64,000 nucleotides of DNA from the NCBI GenBank assembly GCA_002162075.1, contig CP021423.1, positions 1,922,001 through 1,986,000 on the forward strand. The letters are read 5' to 3'. Source of the DNA: Armatimonadetes bacterium Uphvl-Ar1 (GTDB lineage Bacteria; Armatimonadota; Fimbriimonadia; Fimbriimonadales; Fimbriimonadaceae). Positions 1-8,884 of the stretch are shown here, one piece after another. The notes beneath the pieces were generated by a model, which made no database searches, was not told the DNA's origin, and was given only the letters and a program-made list of their open reading frames with translations. The first letter of the stretch is position 1. Each line of letters opens with the position of its first letter. The translations under genes and the position numbers were made by a program.

Positions 1-1
1 C

Positions 2-412
2 ATTGCTGGGCTCCAACAATCTGACTCCCAAGGAAACCCCGCCGAAAACGTCAATGGGGTGATTACCATATGCCCAATCACCGACATTCGGAATCCCCAA
101 GAAACCCAATACCCAATCTCAATGTCCTTTCTCGAGCAGTTTATGGACTGCTCATACAGCCAATTTCCAGAAAAATACGCCGATGCATCTCCGATCACCC
201 ATATCAACGAAAACGCCCCTCCATTTCTGATCTTCCATGGAGATAGCGACGACATTGTCCCGCCAGAACAAAGCAAAGACCTCTACGTCCATCTCTGCCA
301 AGCTGGCATTCCTGCGGAATATCACAGTCTCCCCGGGGAAGGTCACTCTTTCACAATGGAAAGTTGGCTCCACATTCGGGATCTGAGCCTCGAATTTGTT
401 CGCACTTTATAG
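2..412 (+). CDS. Alpha/beta hydrolase, C-terminal part (5' end outside window)
   Basis: The reading frame is open from base 2, so the gene starts upstream of the window; an internal GTG at 59 is not taken as the start. The visible C-terminal half fits the esterase/dipeptidyl-peptidase-like (BD-FAE type) alpha/beta hydrolases. FHGDSDDIVP carries the acid (Asp) of the catalytic triad, and GEGHSF carries the catalytic His about 50 residues later. The nucleophile Ser would lie upstream. It ends 9 bp before the threonine aldolase gene on the same strand, so the two are probably co-transcribed. Substrate cannot be inferred. Confidence 0.8.
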   Translation: MAGLQQSDSQGNPAENVNGVITICPITDIRNPQETQYPISMSFLEQFMDCSYSQFPEKYADASPITHINENAPPFLIFHGDSDDIVPPEQSKDLYVHLCQAGIPAEYHSLPGEGHSFTMESWLHIRDLSLEFVRTL

Positions 413-421
413 AAAACTACG

Positions 422-1438
422 ATGATCATTGACCTTCGATCCGACACTGTCACCAAACCAACGCCGGAAATGCTCCAGGCAATGATCTCAGCGCCGGTCG
501 GTGACGATGTCTTGGGCGATGACCCCACCGTCCAAGCCCTGGAACAAAAAATCTGCGATCTAACCGCGATGGAAGCCGCCGTTTTTGTCCCCAGCGGCAC
601 AATGGGCAACCAAATTGGAATCGCCGCGCTCACCAATCCAGGCGACAGCATCTTGGTCGAAGACGAAGCCCACATTCTTCACTATGAAGTCGGTGCCCTC
701 GCCGTTCTCAATGGACTCACAATTCGCACTTACGAAACCGAACGCGGCACCCCCACTCCAGACTTAATCCGAAGAAAGTACCTCGCGGCTTCCCTCCACA
801 CGCCCGGAACGACTTTACTCTGCCTCGAGAACACCCATAACCGTCACGGCGGCTCAATTCTGAGTCCAAACGAGCATTTTGAACTTCGCCAAACCGCAAA
901 CGAACTCGGCATCCGAATCCACCTCGATGGAGCGCGACTGTGGAATGCCGCTGCCGCCTTAAACAAGCCCATCAGCGAGTTCACAAACCACGTTGACAGC
1001 GTCAGCCTGTGTCTCAGCAAAGCCCTTGGTACGCCCGTCGGAAGCGTCCTCGCCGGAACTACTTATCACATTGAACGAGCCAGAATATGGCGAAAGCGCC
1101 TCGGGGGTGGTATGCGACAATCCGGACTTCTTGCTGCCGCTGGGCTCTACGCAATCAAACACCAATTTCCAAAATTAAACGAAGACCACTCCCGGGCAAA
1201 ACAATTCTCCGAGTTCATCAATACAAACACCCAATGGAAATCTCCTGAACCCGAAACAAACATTGTTATGCTCGACCTTGACCAACCGGCATCAGAGATT
1301 GCCGAACTATGCGAGTCAAAAAATCTGCGGGCATATCCTTTTGGGCCACAGCGAATGCGGTTCGTTTTTCACCACCAAATCAACGATGAAATGCTAGAAG
1401 AGGCGTGCCGACGGTTGGTCGAAATCAGCCGGAGTTAA
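422..1438 (+). CDS. ltaE: Low-specificity L-threonine aldolase
   Basis: PLP enzyme (fold type I) cleaving L-threonine/L-allo-threonine to glycine and acetaldehyde. The 338-residue length is normal for the family. It opens with the typical MIIDLRSDTVTKPT; PSGTMGNQ near residue 58 binds the cofactor phosphate; HLDGARLWNA near 167 holds the PLP-ring Asp and Arg; and SLCLSKALGTPVGS places the Schiff-base lysine at K200. ATG 422 gives the family N-terminus exactly. Its last 45 bp overlap the convergent exonuclease-like gene on the other strand. Confidence 0.95.
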   Translation: MIIDLRSDTVTKPTPEMLQAMISAPVGDDVLGDDPTVQALEQKICDLTAMEAAVFVPSGTMGNQIGIAALTNPGDSILVEDEAHILHYEVGALAVLNGLTIRTYETERGTPTPDLIRRKYLAASLHTPGTTLLCLENTHNRHGGSILSPNEHFELRQTANELGIRIHLDGARLWNAAAALNKPISEFTNHVDSVSLCLSKALGTPVGSVLAGTTYHIERARIWRKRLGGGMRQSGLLAAAGLYAIKHQFPKLNEDHSRAKQFSEFINTNTQWKSPEPETNIVMLDLDQPASEIAELCESKNLRAYPFGPQRMRFVFHHQINDEMLEEACRRLVEISRS

Positions 1439-2188
1439 TCCTGCCATTCCCAAAGTTTCATCGCGCAATTTGCCGTAGGTAATTGCCGCCAAAACTTCCA
1501 AATTAACAACGTCCTCTCGGTTGTACTCGATCAATGTTTCAAGCGATGAATCGTCCCCTCGTTGATATTGTCTCCACAACCGAATCGCATCCATTCCCGA
1601 CAAACCGTCCGTCTCGTCACCTCTCGCAATCCCAAATTGCTTCTCAATTTTCTTGAGCCCACCTCTAACCCCAACTCGCTTCAGCGCAAAACACAAATCG
1701 AGATGAATCTGATCAAAAGGCACAAGAGGAAAAGCCTTCTTTAGCATAGGAATATCAAAGCCTTGTCCAAAAAATGTCACGAGCATTCCTGCCCGGCTAA
1801 TCACGTCAGGAAAGTCCCCCAAATCTTGCCCTTTGACCAAGCAAGTAAACTCCTTTCCATCGTACAGTCCAACTGTTGTGATGGAGTCCCCCGATTGACC
1901 ACCATCGGTTTCGATATCCAGATAGAAAATCTTGTCGCCAAATTCTGGCCAAGCCCGCCAAGCTTCCTTACTGCTCAAAGAGTCAGCAAAATACTGGTGG
2001 TTACGCTCAGCAAGTGCTTCCGTAGACTCCTCGATCGCTCGTTTTGCTTCGTCGCGACTCACTGCGCCCGTCGAAAACTCATGCGAATGTTCCAGGAAGT
2101 AATCCCAATGCCTACATCCCGACCGCCACAGCTCCCTTTCGGTATGCGCACCAAGCCGAGGAATGTGGCAAAAGGTGTGGGTCAGCAA
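1394..2188 (-). CDS. YprB-type RNase H-like 3'-5' exonuclease domain protein
   Basis: A 264-residue protein. After a ~95-residue N-terminal region comes a DEDDy-type exonuclease core: IFYLDIETDG (first Asp and Glu), TFFGQGFDIPMLKKAF (second Asp block), HLDLCFALKR, then a C-terminal block with YNREDVVNL carrying Tyr and Asp. This matches the YprB/DnaQ-like ribonuclease H family, often associated with DNA repair helicases. Overlapping 3' ends with ltaE suggest no dedicated terminator between them. Natural substrate unknown. The preceding minus-strand gene ends 3 bp before... its 5' side neighbour at 2192-2761 lies upstream on the opposite flank, so the two may form a short operon. Confidence 0.8.
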   Translation of the reverse strand: MLTHTFCHIPRLGAHTERELWRSGCRHWDYFLEHSHEFSTGAVSRDEAKRAIEESTEALAERNHQYFADSLSSKEAWRAWPEFGDKIFYLDIETDGGQSGDSITTVGLYDGKEFTCLVKGQDLGDFPDVISRAGMLVTFFGQGFDIPMLKKAFPLVPFDQIHLDLCFALKRVGVRGGLKKIEKQFGIARGDETDGLSGMDAIRLWRQYQRGDDSSLETLIEYNREDVVNLEVLAAITYGKLRDETLGMAGLTPADFDQPSARLF

Positions 2189-2191
2189 AGG

Positions 2192-2761
2192 TCAGTTTCC
2201 GCCCGCTGCTCCGCCCTTGCGAGGAGTCGGCTTGATGTTGCGATTAGCACCGTACTCTGGTGGCGGAATCGCCAAACTAATAACGCTTGATGCTGGAAAT
2301 GGATTTTTTGCCGCTGGATCCTCATACCAATAAAAACCCGTCTGCATGTTGCGGTCGAATTCACCGCTGACCCGTACAAAGCCCTTTCCGTATTTCACAG
2401 CTGTGAGGTCACTGCCAAACCATTGGATACCCCGCCACTTGCCCGTCAAGATCACACGCGCTTGGCCCGTATAGACGGTGCGATTGTTCTTGGAATACTC
2501 CTTTCTCAAGTTCCCTGAAACGACGCGCATCTCTCCGTCTGTGTGATGAGAAACCAAAAGCGTGCCCTTGAACGAGAAATCCACTCGACCTTCGCCGTTG
2601 ATCATTTTAAAGCTCCCCAGTTTCGTTTGCATGTGGAACATCCCCATATCACCACGATTTGCATATGGCCCCATCTGCTCGGGTGTCGCTTTTTGGGCAA
2701 AGTTTGGCGCGCTCACTGCGAGCAATCCCCCAACCACGGCTAATTTTGCAAGTGCATTCAT
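2192..2761 (-). CDS. Secreted protein of unknown function
   Basis: The 189-residue product has a clear signal peptide (MNALAKLAVVGGLLAVSAPNFAQ, cleavage after AQ). The mature part has alternating beta-strand-like segments with FSFKGTLLVSH, VYTGQARVILTG and FVRVSGEFDR, recalling LptA/OstA-like beta-jellyroll proteins or a surface lectin-like fold. I cannot assign a family. The C-terminus is basic and Gly-rich (PTPRKGGAAGGN). It sits 3 bp upstream of the YprB-like gene on the same strand, so co-transcription is likely. Confidence 0.65.
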   Translation of the reverse strand: MNALAKLAVVGGLLAVSAPNFAQKATPEQMGPYANRGDMGMFHMQTKLGSFKMINGEGRVDFSFKGTLLVSHHTDGEMRVVSGNLRKEYSKNNRTVYTGQARVILTGKWRGIQWFGSDLTAVKYGKGFVRVSGEFDRNMQTGFYWYEDPAAKNPFPASSVISLAIPPPEYGANRNIKPTPRKGGAAGGN

Positions 2762-2935
2762 AACGTCTTAACGCTCAACTCAAATCTGTTCCGCCAGTTT
2801 ATCCCAATTCACCAAGAAACCAGGCAACCAGACCCGCGCTCTCTATGTAATGCTTCATCGCTCAGCCTTGTTCCCTACTCGGCGGAAATCTTTCTCGGGC
2901 CTTGCCTGAACCTAACGTACAATGAGGTTAAGGCC

Positions 2936-3340
2936 ATGAGTAATGCCAAGTCTCTCGTCGGAATTGTCGCCGGAGTGATTGCCCTCTCGACCGTCGCGTT
3001 TGTGATGCTCTCCAATGCAAGCCCATACGTCACCGTCGCTGAGGCGAAGAAAACCGATGCAGATAATCTACATATCCAAGGTGATCTCCTAAAGGAGACT
3101 GTTCAAGTCGATATCAATACCCAGAAAGTCCGTTTTGCCATGCGCGACGACAACGGCGACACAGTTAACGTCCTTTTTCACGGATTACCCCCGGCGAATA
3201 TGGGAGAAGCGACCCGAGTTGTAGCTGTCGGAGGGATGAAAGGCGAAACGTTCGAGAGCCACAAAATCCTCACCAAGTGCCCCAGTAAGTACGAAAGCGA
3301 TCCAAAAGCTCTCAAAAAAACAAAAGCTGAACTTAATTAA
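2936..3340 (+). CDS. ccmE: Cytochrome c maturation protein CcmE, cysteine (CxxxY) variant
   Basis: CcmE is the membrane-anchored periplasmic haem chaperone that passes haem from CcmABCD to CcmF/H. The 134-residue product has one N-terminal membrane anchor (about residues 7-25), then an OB-fold with FHGLPPANMGEATRVVAVGGMKG, the family signature. The classic haem-binding histidine (HxxxY) is replaced by cysteine: LTKCPSKYES, with Cys115 and Tyr119. CxxxY-type CcmE is known from archaea, Desulfovibrio-type bacteria and some others. It lies 6 bp upstream of ccmF, so the pair is co-transcribed. Confidence 0.92.
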   Translation: MSNAKSLVGIVAGVIALSTVAFVMLSNASPYVTVAEAKKTDADNLHIQGDLLKETVQVDINTQKVRFAMRDDNGDTVNVLFHGLPPANMGEATRVVAVGGMKGETFESHKILTKCPSKYESDPKALKKTKAELN

Positions 3341-3346
3341 AATCAG

Positions 3347-5797
3347 ATGAATTTCGAATTCTTCACCCTCTGGGCTCAAACTGCCCCGGTTCCCGTCAAC
3401 AGCCTGACCTGGGTAGGAACGCTCGGTCGCATTCTAGTGGCACTGGGGGGCATCCTCGCTTTCACAAGCTTTGTTGCTGCCGCCCGAAATAACCAAAATA
3501 TAGCGGTCAAAGCACTGCATGGAGCCAGCATTTCATTCGGCACTGGCTTTCTTTCCCTCCTAACCCTGTTCCTCACCTCCCAGTTTCAATTCCGATATGT
3601 ACAGCGTCATTCCGCACTCGATCACGAACTCCAGTACAAATTCGCTGGAGTCTGGTCAGGTCAAGAGGGCTCTTTTCTCCTCTGGACGATATGCTCCGCC
3701 CTGTTCCTCAGCCTTGCGGTGAGAAAAGCAAATGGGTACGAGCGCTGGTTTGCCGGTGTCGGAAGCCTGTTCCTCGCCGCTCTTGCGGGAATTCTTTCAT
3801 TTGAATCTCCATTCGCACTCAACCCCGCAGGAACTGACCTTGCAGACGGATTTGGCATGGCTCCCAGCCTTCTCAACTATTGGGTCGTCATTCACCCCCC
3901 CACGATATTTCTCGGCTTCGGCTGTCTTACCGCTTTATTTGCATGGTCAGTTGCCGCCATGCTTCATCGAGACCTCGATACTTGGATCGATCAAGTACGC
4001 CCGTGGGCTCTCGTGGCTCTCTCGCTCACCGGAGTCGGCCTCTGCATGGGCGGATTCTGGGCCTACGAAACCCTTGGATGGGGTGGTTTCTGGGCCTGGG
4101 ATCCAGTTGAAAACACGTCGCTCGTCCCATGGTTGATCCTCGCCGCTCTCGTCCACGGCATGATCGTCCAAAAAGCCCGCAACAAGTGGCACATTGGAAA
4201 CGTTGCCCTTGCCGCTTCTCCATTCCTGACATTTGTATACGGCACGTTTCTCACGCGAAGCGGGTTCCTTGGCGACACCAGTGTTCACAGTTTTGCCCAG
4301 ATGGATCGCTCAGCCCTTTGGATTCTCACCGGCCTCGGAATCGCCGCGCTCATTGGTTTCCTCGCTGTGCTCGTCCCTACTAAGAAATGGTGGGCAACCA
4401 TCGCCCCGCCCGCACCAAAAGTTGAAGGCTTTTTCACCAAGGACACCTTTTACGCCTACGGAAACTGGCTCCTTATTCTTGTCGGGGTGATCGCCGGATT
4501 CGGCATGAGTGTCCCCCTCATCCAGTCCCTCCAGGGCCAATCACCCAAAGTGGTTGAAGAATCGCTCTATAACACCGTAACCGCATTTCCATTCCTCCCG
4601 CTCGTCCTTCTCATGGCAATTGGCCCCTTCCTTACATGGAGAAAAGCCGACCTCAAATCCAAATCCAGCCTTTTCATCAATTGCCTCGCTGCAACAATTG
4701 CAACCACCGGATTCTTGCTCCTGTGGCTCAAGTGGGGAGGTCGCGAAGTCGCGTTCGGAAGTTTTATTGTCGGATTCCCCGGTCGCAGTGCTGATCCCAC
4801 CAAAGCAACTGAGCTGCTTCTGGGACAAGCCACCATTCCGACTACACCATGGGTGCTTTTCCTGTTTGCTGTCTGTTCCTTTGCAATTTTTGCAAACCTC
4901 GCCAAAGGAATCCAGCTTTTCCGCAAGAACAAACTGTCATCGGCGGGAATGCTCACTCACTTGGGTGTAGTCCTCACCCTCGCCGGATTGATCTTCTCCC
5001 GAGGTCTAGAACAGAAGTTCGAAGGAGTCGTTCACGAGTCCAAAACCATCCAAGCATTTGGCTACGATATAGACCTCCTGGACTACACCTCAACTTTTGC
5101 CGACCGCAACAACAAAGTGCGGATGAATTTCCGCAAAGGGCCAAACCAATTCACTGCAACCCCCGGCCTCTATTTCATCCCTGGACAAGACGGTTCACCC
5201 CAAGAGTTCCTCTGGCCCTACATTCACTCCTGGCCCCTCTATGATCTCTATGTCGTTGCCCGCGCTTTTCACATCGAGGAAGAAGGCACTCTCGATTTTG
5301 GCGGGAGCGAACCCGTCAGTCTCTTGCCCGGTCAGCGTGCCGAGTTCAACCGAGTACTCATTTCCTACCAAGGCATGGAAACTGAAGGAACACCGGGAAC
5401 GTTCGGGGCAAAATTCTCAACTGTTCTGACCGTCACAAGCCCCGCCGGCGAAGAAGTCATCAAACCTTACGTCAAGCTCCTCGGCCCTGGCGAAATGGAG
5501 CGGCCCGTAGTTGAAATCGGTCGGGGACTAGGCATCTATGTGGACAGCATCAACGCAGCCGATAAATCCGCTGCCCTAGTCATCAAATATACGACTCCGG
5601 CCTACCCGGTTCAAATTTTCTATAAGCCCTTGACTATTCTCGTCTGGTACGGGGTCGGTATCATGGCCCTCGGCGGAACGCTCGGCGCGATTTACCGTCG
5701 AAATAGACCGAAGACTCCGAAAAATCCGGACGATTCAAACGCCGCCGAACCGGAAACGGAACAAGCAGATGCAACTGAAAACCTTGTTGAAGTCTAA
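3347..5797 (+). CDS. ccmF: Cytochrome c haem lyase subunit CcmF
   Basis: An 816-residue polytopic inner-membrane protein that ligates haem from CcmE to apocytochrome c. The tryptophan-rich WWD motif is visible as WGGFWAWDPVENTSLVPWL (about residues 245-263), flanked by conserved periplasmic regions (HPPTIFLGFG, TFLTRSGFLGDTSVHSF). A large soluble domain lies near the C-terminus before a last membrane helix and an acidic tail. The gene begins 6 bp after ccmE, and its last 29 bp overlap the start of panD, suggesting translational coupling. The CcmE partner is of the cysteine type. Confidence 0.95.
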   Translation: MNFEFFTLWAQTAPVPVNSLTWVGTLGRILVALGGILAFTSFVAAARNNQNIAVKALHGASISFGTGFLSLLTLFLTSQFQFRYVQRHSALDHELQYKFAGVWSGQEGSFLLWTICSALFLSLAVRKANGYERWFAGVGSLFLAALAGILSFESPFALNPAGTDLADGFGMAPSLLNYWVVIHPPTIFLGFGCLTALFAWSVAAMLHRDLDTWIDQVRPWALVALSLTGVGLCMGGFWAYETLGWGGFWAWDPVENTSLVPWLILAALVHGMIVQKARNKWHIGNVALAASPFLTFVYGTFLTRSGFLGDTSVHSFAQMDRSALWILTGLGIAALIGFLAVLVPTKKWWATIAPPAPKVEGFFTKDTFYAYGNWLLILVGVIAGFGMSVPLIQSLQGQSPKVVEESLYNTVTAFPFLPLVLLMAIGPFLTWRKADLKSKSSLFINCLAATIATTGFLLLWLKWGGREVAFGSFIVGFPGRSADPTKATELLLGQATIPTTPWVLFLFAVCSFAIFANLAKGIQLFRKNKLSSAGMLTHLGVVLTLAGLIFSRGLEQKFEGVVHESKTIQAFGYDIDLLDYTSTFADRNNKVRMNFRKGPNQFTATPGLYFIPGQDGSPQEFLWPYIHSWPLYDLYVVARAFHIEEEGTLDFGGSEPVSLLPGQRAEFNRVLISYQGMETEGTPGTFGAKFSTVLTVTSPAGEEVIKPYVKLLGPGEMERPVVEIGRGLGIYVDSINAADKSAALVIKYTTPAYPVQIFYKPLTILVWYGVGIMALGGTLGAIYRRNRPKTPKNPDDSNAAEPETEQADATENLVEV

Positions 5798-6130
5798 ACT
5801 CCACCACGGACGCATTACATATGCGAATCCCGACTATGTCGGCAGTATCGAAATCGATGCTGACCTGCTCAGGGCGGTCGGAATCGAAGATGGCGAGCTT
5901 GTCCACATCTGGGCCGTAGATCACAAATCCCGCATCCAAACCTACGCCTTTTCTGGCCCCAAAGGTGTGATTGGGCTTAACGGTGGAGCCGCTCACTTTT
6001 TCGAAAAGGGCGACCGAATTATAATCGCTGCATTCGCACTCGCTGATGAACCAGTTACCCCCAAATTGTCCTCCTGGGCGATAACAACGAGATTATCCGC
6101 GACCTCAGTCCATTCTCCGTCTTAGGCTAA
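5769..6130 (+). CDS. panD: Aspartate 1-decarboxylase, frameshifted near its 3' end
   Basis: PanD converts aspartate to beta-alanine for pantothenate/CoA synthesis, using a pyruvoyl group made by self-cleavage. The cleavage site is visible as DYVGSIEID (Gly25-Ser26), and NGGAAHFFEKGDRIII matches the family. The uninterrupted frame runs off after ADEPVTPK into an unrelated tail ending at 6125. Adding one C to the C5 run at 6058-6062 restores a normal ending (PQIVLLGDNNEIIRDL...VLG) with a TAA at 6128-6130, 2 bp before pyrE. This is either a one-base sequence error or a very recent mutation. The start overlaps the end of ccmF. Confidence 0.88.
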
Positions 6131-6132
6131 AT

Positions 6133-6705
6133 ATGACCAACAATCGTGAAATGCTCGAACAGCTTCTCCAAGATTCGGGAGCTATTCTTAAAGGTCACTT
6201 CAAACTCACATCTGGCCGCCACTCCAATATCTACTTCGAAAAATTCCGAGTCCTTGAAAATCCCAAAGCTCTCTCAGCTCTCTGTACAGAAATTGCTGAC
6301 CACTTTGCCGGACAAATTGATATCGTCGCTGGACCTACCACTGGCGGAATCATCATAGCCTTTGAAGTTGCCCGCCAAATGGGATTAACCGCAATATATG
6401 TTGAAAGCGTTGATGGAATGAAAATGATCCGCCGCAACGCTTCAATTCCCGAAGGAGCCCGAGTCCTGATTGTTGATGATGTCCTGACCACGGGTCTCAG
6501 CGTTCAAGAAACCGCCCAAGCCATCACCCTCGCCGGCGGGAACATCGCTGGTGTGGGCGTCCTGATCGACCGCGCAACCAATGACATCAACTTCGGCGCT
6601 CCACTCTTTGCCAGCTACAAAGTCGAAGCCGAATCCTGGGCGGAGCACGAAATCCCGGACTGGCTCCGAGAAATCGAAATCACCAAACCCGGCACTCGAA
6701 GCTAG
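6133..6705 (+). CDS. pyrE: Orotate phosphoribosyltransferase
   Basis: Makes OMP from orotate and PRPP in pyrimidine synthesis. The 190 residues contain LTSGRHSNIYFEKFRV near the N-terminus, VAGPTTGGIIIAFEVAR (substrate loop) and the PRPP-binding motif ARVLIVDDVLTTGLSV (about residues 114-129). All catalytic features look intact. It follows the restored panD stop by 2 bp, so ccmE-ccmF-panD-pyrE read as one operon mixing haem lyase, CoA and pyrimidine genes. Confidence 0.95.
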   Translation: MTNNREMLEQLLQDSGAILKGHFKLTSGRHSNIYFEKFRVLENPKALSALCTEIADHFAGQIDIVAGPTTGGIIIAFEVARQMGLTAIYVESVDGMKMIRRNASIPEGARVLIVDDVLTTGLSVQETAQAITLAGGNIAGVGVLIDRATNDINFGAPLFASYKVEAESWAEHEIPDWLREIEITKPGTRS

Positions 6706-6708
6706 ATT

Positions 6709-6999
6709 CTAGAATTTGAAATTTGAAGCGGAATGTACCAAAGCCCTCACGAAAATTGATTCCCCTACCCATTCGAAGACGATGTAATGTCCGTGATCCG
6801 CACCCGACCACCTTGCCAGGTAGTACCAACAATTGGGTACTGATCGAAGCGGTTTGCCCGAAAGCTCTTTCGACTCCAAAGAATGCATGAGGTCAAACAG
6901 AAAATCTTAATATATGAGCGATTGGCGATGCCCCCAAACCCGCTCGGTATAGAATCCAATTTCAGCCAAATCGGCAAGTGCAAATGCTGAAAGGGTCAT
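6709..6999 (-). pseudogene. RelE/ParE-family toxin interrupted by an ochre codon
   Basis: Starting at the ATG that overlaps the antitoxin stop (TAATG), the frame reads MTLSAFALADLAEIGFYTER, typical of the ParE/RelE toxin N-terminus. It meets TAA at codon 31 (6907-6909). The same frame then continues without any shift through DFLFDLMHSLES, GKPLRSVPN and HYIVFEWVGESIFVRALVHS, the rest of a normal ParE fold, to TAG at 6709-6711 (97 codons including stops). A single substitution therefore inactivates the toxin. No homopolymer is involved, so this one looks like a real nonsense mutation. Confidence 0.75.
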
Positions 7000-7166
7000 T
7001 ATGCGGAATCTTGGTCTACGATTCGATTCATCTCTCGAACTCGTCGCCGTATTTCCACCCGAGCTTCTTCTTCCCCATAAACTTTGCCTTCTCGAATATC
7101 TTTTGCCCCTTGCTCAATTCGTTTCAATTGCTCCGGAGTCGGAACCCACTCTTCTTGCTGATCCAT
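6999..7166 (-). CDS. Small antitoxin-like protein (partner of the broken ParE-type toxin)
   Basis: A 55-residue acidic/helical protein starting MDQQEEWVPTPEQLKRIEQG, with IREGKVYGEEEARVEIRRRV. This is the usual shape of RelB/ParD-like antitoxins (a DNA-binding or dimerising N-terminus plus a toxin-wrapping helix). It is placed directly upstream of the toxin frame with a 1-base TAATG overlap, the classic antitoxin-toxin order. The gene is intact while its toxin carries a stop codon. Assignment rests on gene order and general composition, not a strong motif. Confidence 0.65.
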   Translation of the reverse strand: MDQQEEWVPTPEQLKRIEQGAKDIREGKVYGEEEARVEIRRRVREMNRIVDQDSA

Positions 7167-7191
7167 TCCCATAGTCTACGCCAACTCCGTC

Positions 7192-8181
7192 CTAATACAA
7201 ACCCATCGCCGACCGAACCCGATCCATCGTATCTGCTGCCACCGACCGAGCCTTCTCCGCCCCGGTCATCAAAATTTCCTCAACCGCACCATCGTCCAAT
7301 GCCGCGCGCCGCTCCCGCATGGGGCGCAAAAACTCGTTGATCACCTCCGTCAACTCCTTCTTGCTCTGAAAACAACCCCGCTCTCCCGCAACATCCTCCG
7401 CCCACTGACGCTCCCAATCCGGCGAGTAAAGCTTCAAATACTGACAAACCGCACAACCCTCTGGGACACCCGGATCTTCCTTCCGAAGCTTTGTAGGAGT
7501 CGTAAAAGCACTCTTGATTTTTGCCGCCGTCTCATCCGCAGTGTCGCTTAGATAAATACAGTTGTCATAACTCTTACTCATCTTTCGCATGTCCAGCCCC
7601 GGCAGCTTCGCCCGATTTTCATCCTTCGGGATCAAATACTGGTACGGCTCAAACAACTCAACATCGAACAGTCGATTGAATCTTTGACCGATATCATTTC
7701 CGATTTCCAAATGCGGAGCTTGGTCTCGACCCACCGGAACCCCTACTGGACGATAGAGCAAGATGTCCGCCGTTTGCAAAACCGGATAGCCAAGCAAGCC
7801 GTACGGTTCCCGCTCCACCCCCAGAATGTCCGCTTGCTTTTCCTTGTAGGTAGGATTTCGCTCGAGCCATCCGAGCGGCGTGATCATGCTCAACAGCAAA
7901 TGAAACTCCGCATGCTCCTTGACATGGCTCTGTATAAATACCGCTGACTTCGCCGGATCAATCCCTCCGGCAATAAAATCCTTTGCCACTTCACGTGCGA
8001 ATCGCCCCGAGTCCTTCCCTTCCATCGTCGTGAGCGCGTGCCAATCCGCAACCATGCAGAACATCTCATACCCCTCGTCCTGCATCTGAACCCAGTTCCG
8101 CAAGGCACCTTCATAGTTCCCGATGTGCAACTTCGGGCTTGTGCTTCGCATCCCACTCAGAATCCGTTTATTCTCGCTCAC
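7192..8181 (-). CDS. trpS: Tryptophanyl-tRNA synthetase
   Basis: Class I synthetase charging tRNA-Trp. The 329 residues carry the HIGH-type signature KLHIGNYEGAL (H19-I-G-N22) and the KMSKS loop MRKMSKSYDN, plus VGRDQAPHLEIGNDIGQRFN and LQTADILLYRPVGVPVG of the tryptophan pocket. Length and order are standard for bacterial TrpS. It is read on the minus strand, with 25 bp separating its stop side from the antitoxin start at 7166. Confidence 0.96.
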   Translation of the reverse strand: MSENKRILSGMRSTSPKLHIGNYEGALRNWVQMQDEGYEMFCMVADWHALTTMEGKDSGRFAREVAKDFIAGGIDPAKSAVFIQSHVKEHAEFHLLLSMITPLGWLERNPTYKEKQADILGVEREPYGLLGYPVLQTADILLYRPVGVPVGRDQAPHLEIGNDIGQRFNRLFDVELFEPYQYLIPKDENRAKLPGLDMRKMSKSYDNCIYLSDTADETAAKIKSAFTTPTKLRKEDPGVPEGCAVCQYLKLYSPDWERQWAEDVAGERGCFQSKKELTEVINEFLRPMRERRAALDDGAVEEILMTGAEKARSVAADTMDRVRSAMGLY

Positions 8182-8227
8182 AACCCCACATTATCCCGAT
8201 TCATGCCAAAACAGCCCGATCCAAGCC

Positions 8228-8884
8228 TCAAACGCCCAGCAAAAACTTCAGCAGGAACGTAGCCGGAGTCTGAATAATCATCCCAATGAGGCTAACTCCA
8301 GTGAATTGACCGATCAAGATCACGCCCAACAAGATCATTCCCCCCTGAACACGGTTGAACTGAAACCACTTTGTCCGCGTCGGTTCCGGCAACATGTAGC
8401 CCAAGAGCCAATGGCCATCCAACGGGCCAAACGGAATCAGATTGAACAGCATCAAGGAAATATTGATCAAGACCCCCAGAAAAAGAAAAATATAGAGGAA
8501 TCCGTCCGGATCCAACACTGGAACTGTAGCTGTAACCAACCGAAAAACAACCGCAAAAACCATCGCTTGCAACAAATTAGATAGCGGTCCCGCCGCAACG
8601 CTGGCGACGTGATCCCATTTCGGATTCTTCATTTTGCTCGGATTCACCATAACTGGCTTCCCCCAGCCAATCCCAAACCCCGCTAGTGTTGTAAAAATAA
8701 TCATCATGGTTCCAATCGGATCAAAGTGCTTTGTCAAATTCAAAGTAACTCGCCCTTGGAGTCGAGGCGTCGGATCGCCCGCCAGATCGGCAACTTTTGC
8801 ATGCGCATACTCGTGCAACCCAATGGCCAAGAAAATGACCGATAGGGCCGCCAGCACATATTCAATGGATATATCACCGAACAT
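8228..8884 (-). CDS. Site-2-protease-family (M50) membrane metalloprotease
   Basis: A 218-residue polytopic protein. The zinc-binding HExxH is visible as HEYAH (H24-H28) in the first membrane segment region. The second metal/catalytic motif is FNLIPFGPLDGHW (about residues 152-164), as in the compact YwhC/Rip3-like M50B peptidases. The role would be intramembrane proteolysis; substrate unknown. Its ATG begins immediately after the lysA stop (TAA-ATG with no gap), so the two genes are translationally linked. Confidence 0.9.
   Translation of the reverse strand: MFGDISIEYVLAALSVIFLAIGLHEYAHAKVADLAGDPTPRLQGRVTLNLTKHFDPIGTMMIIFTTLAGFGIGWGKPVMVNPSKMKNPKWDHVASVAAGPLSNLLQAMVFAVVFRLVTATVPVLDPDGFLYIFLFLGVLINISLMLFNLIPFGPLDGHWLLGYMLPEPTRTKWFQFNRVQGGMILLGVILIGQFTGVSLIGMIIQTPATFLLKFLLGV

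Noticed and set aside
6765-6983. 72-codon minus-strand frame in the panD-pyrE/trpS gap
   Set aside because: It is an out-of-frame shadow of the ParE-type toxin, whose own frame shows family motifs on both sides of one stop.
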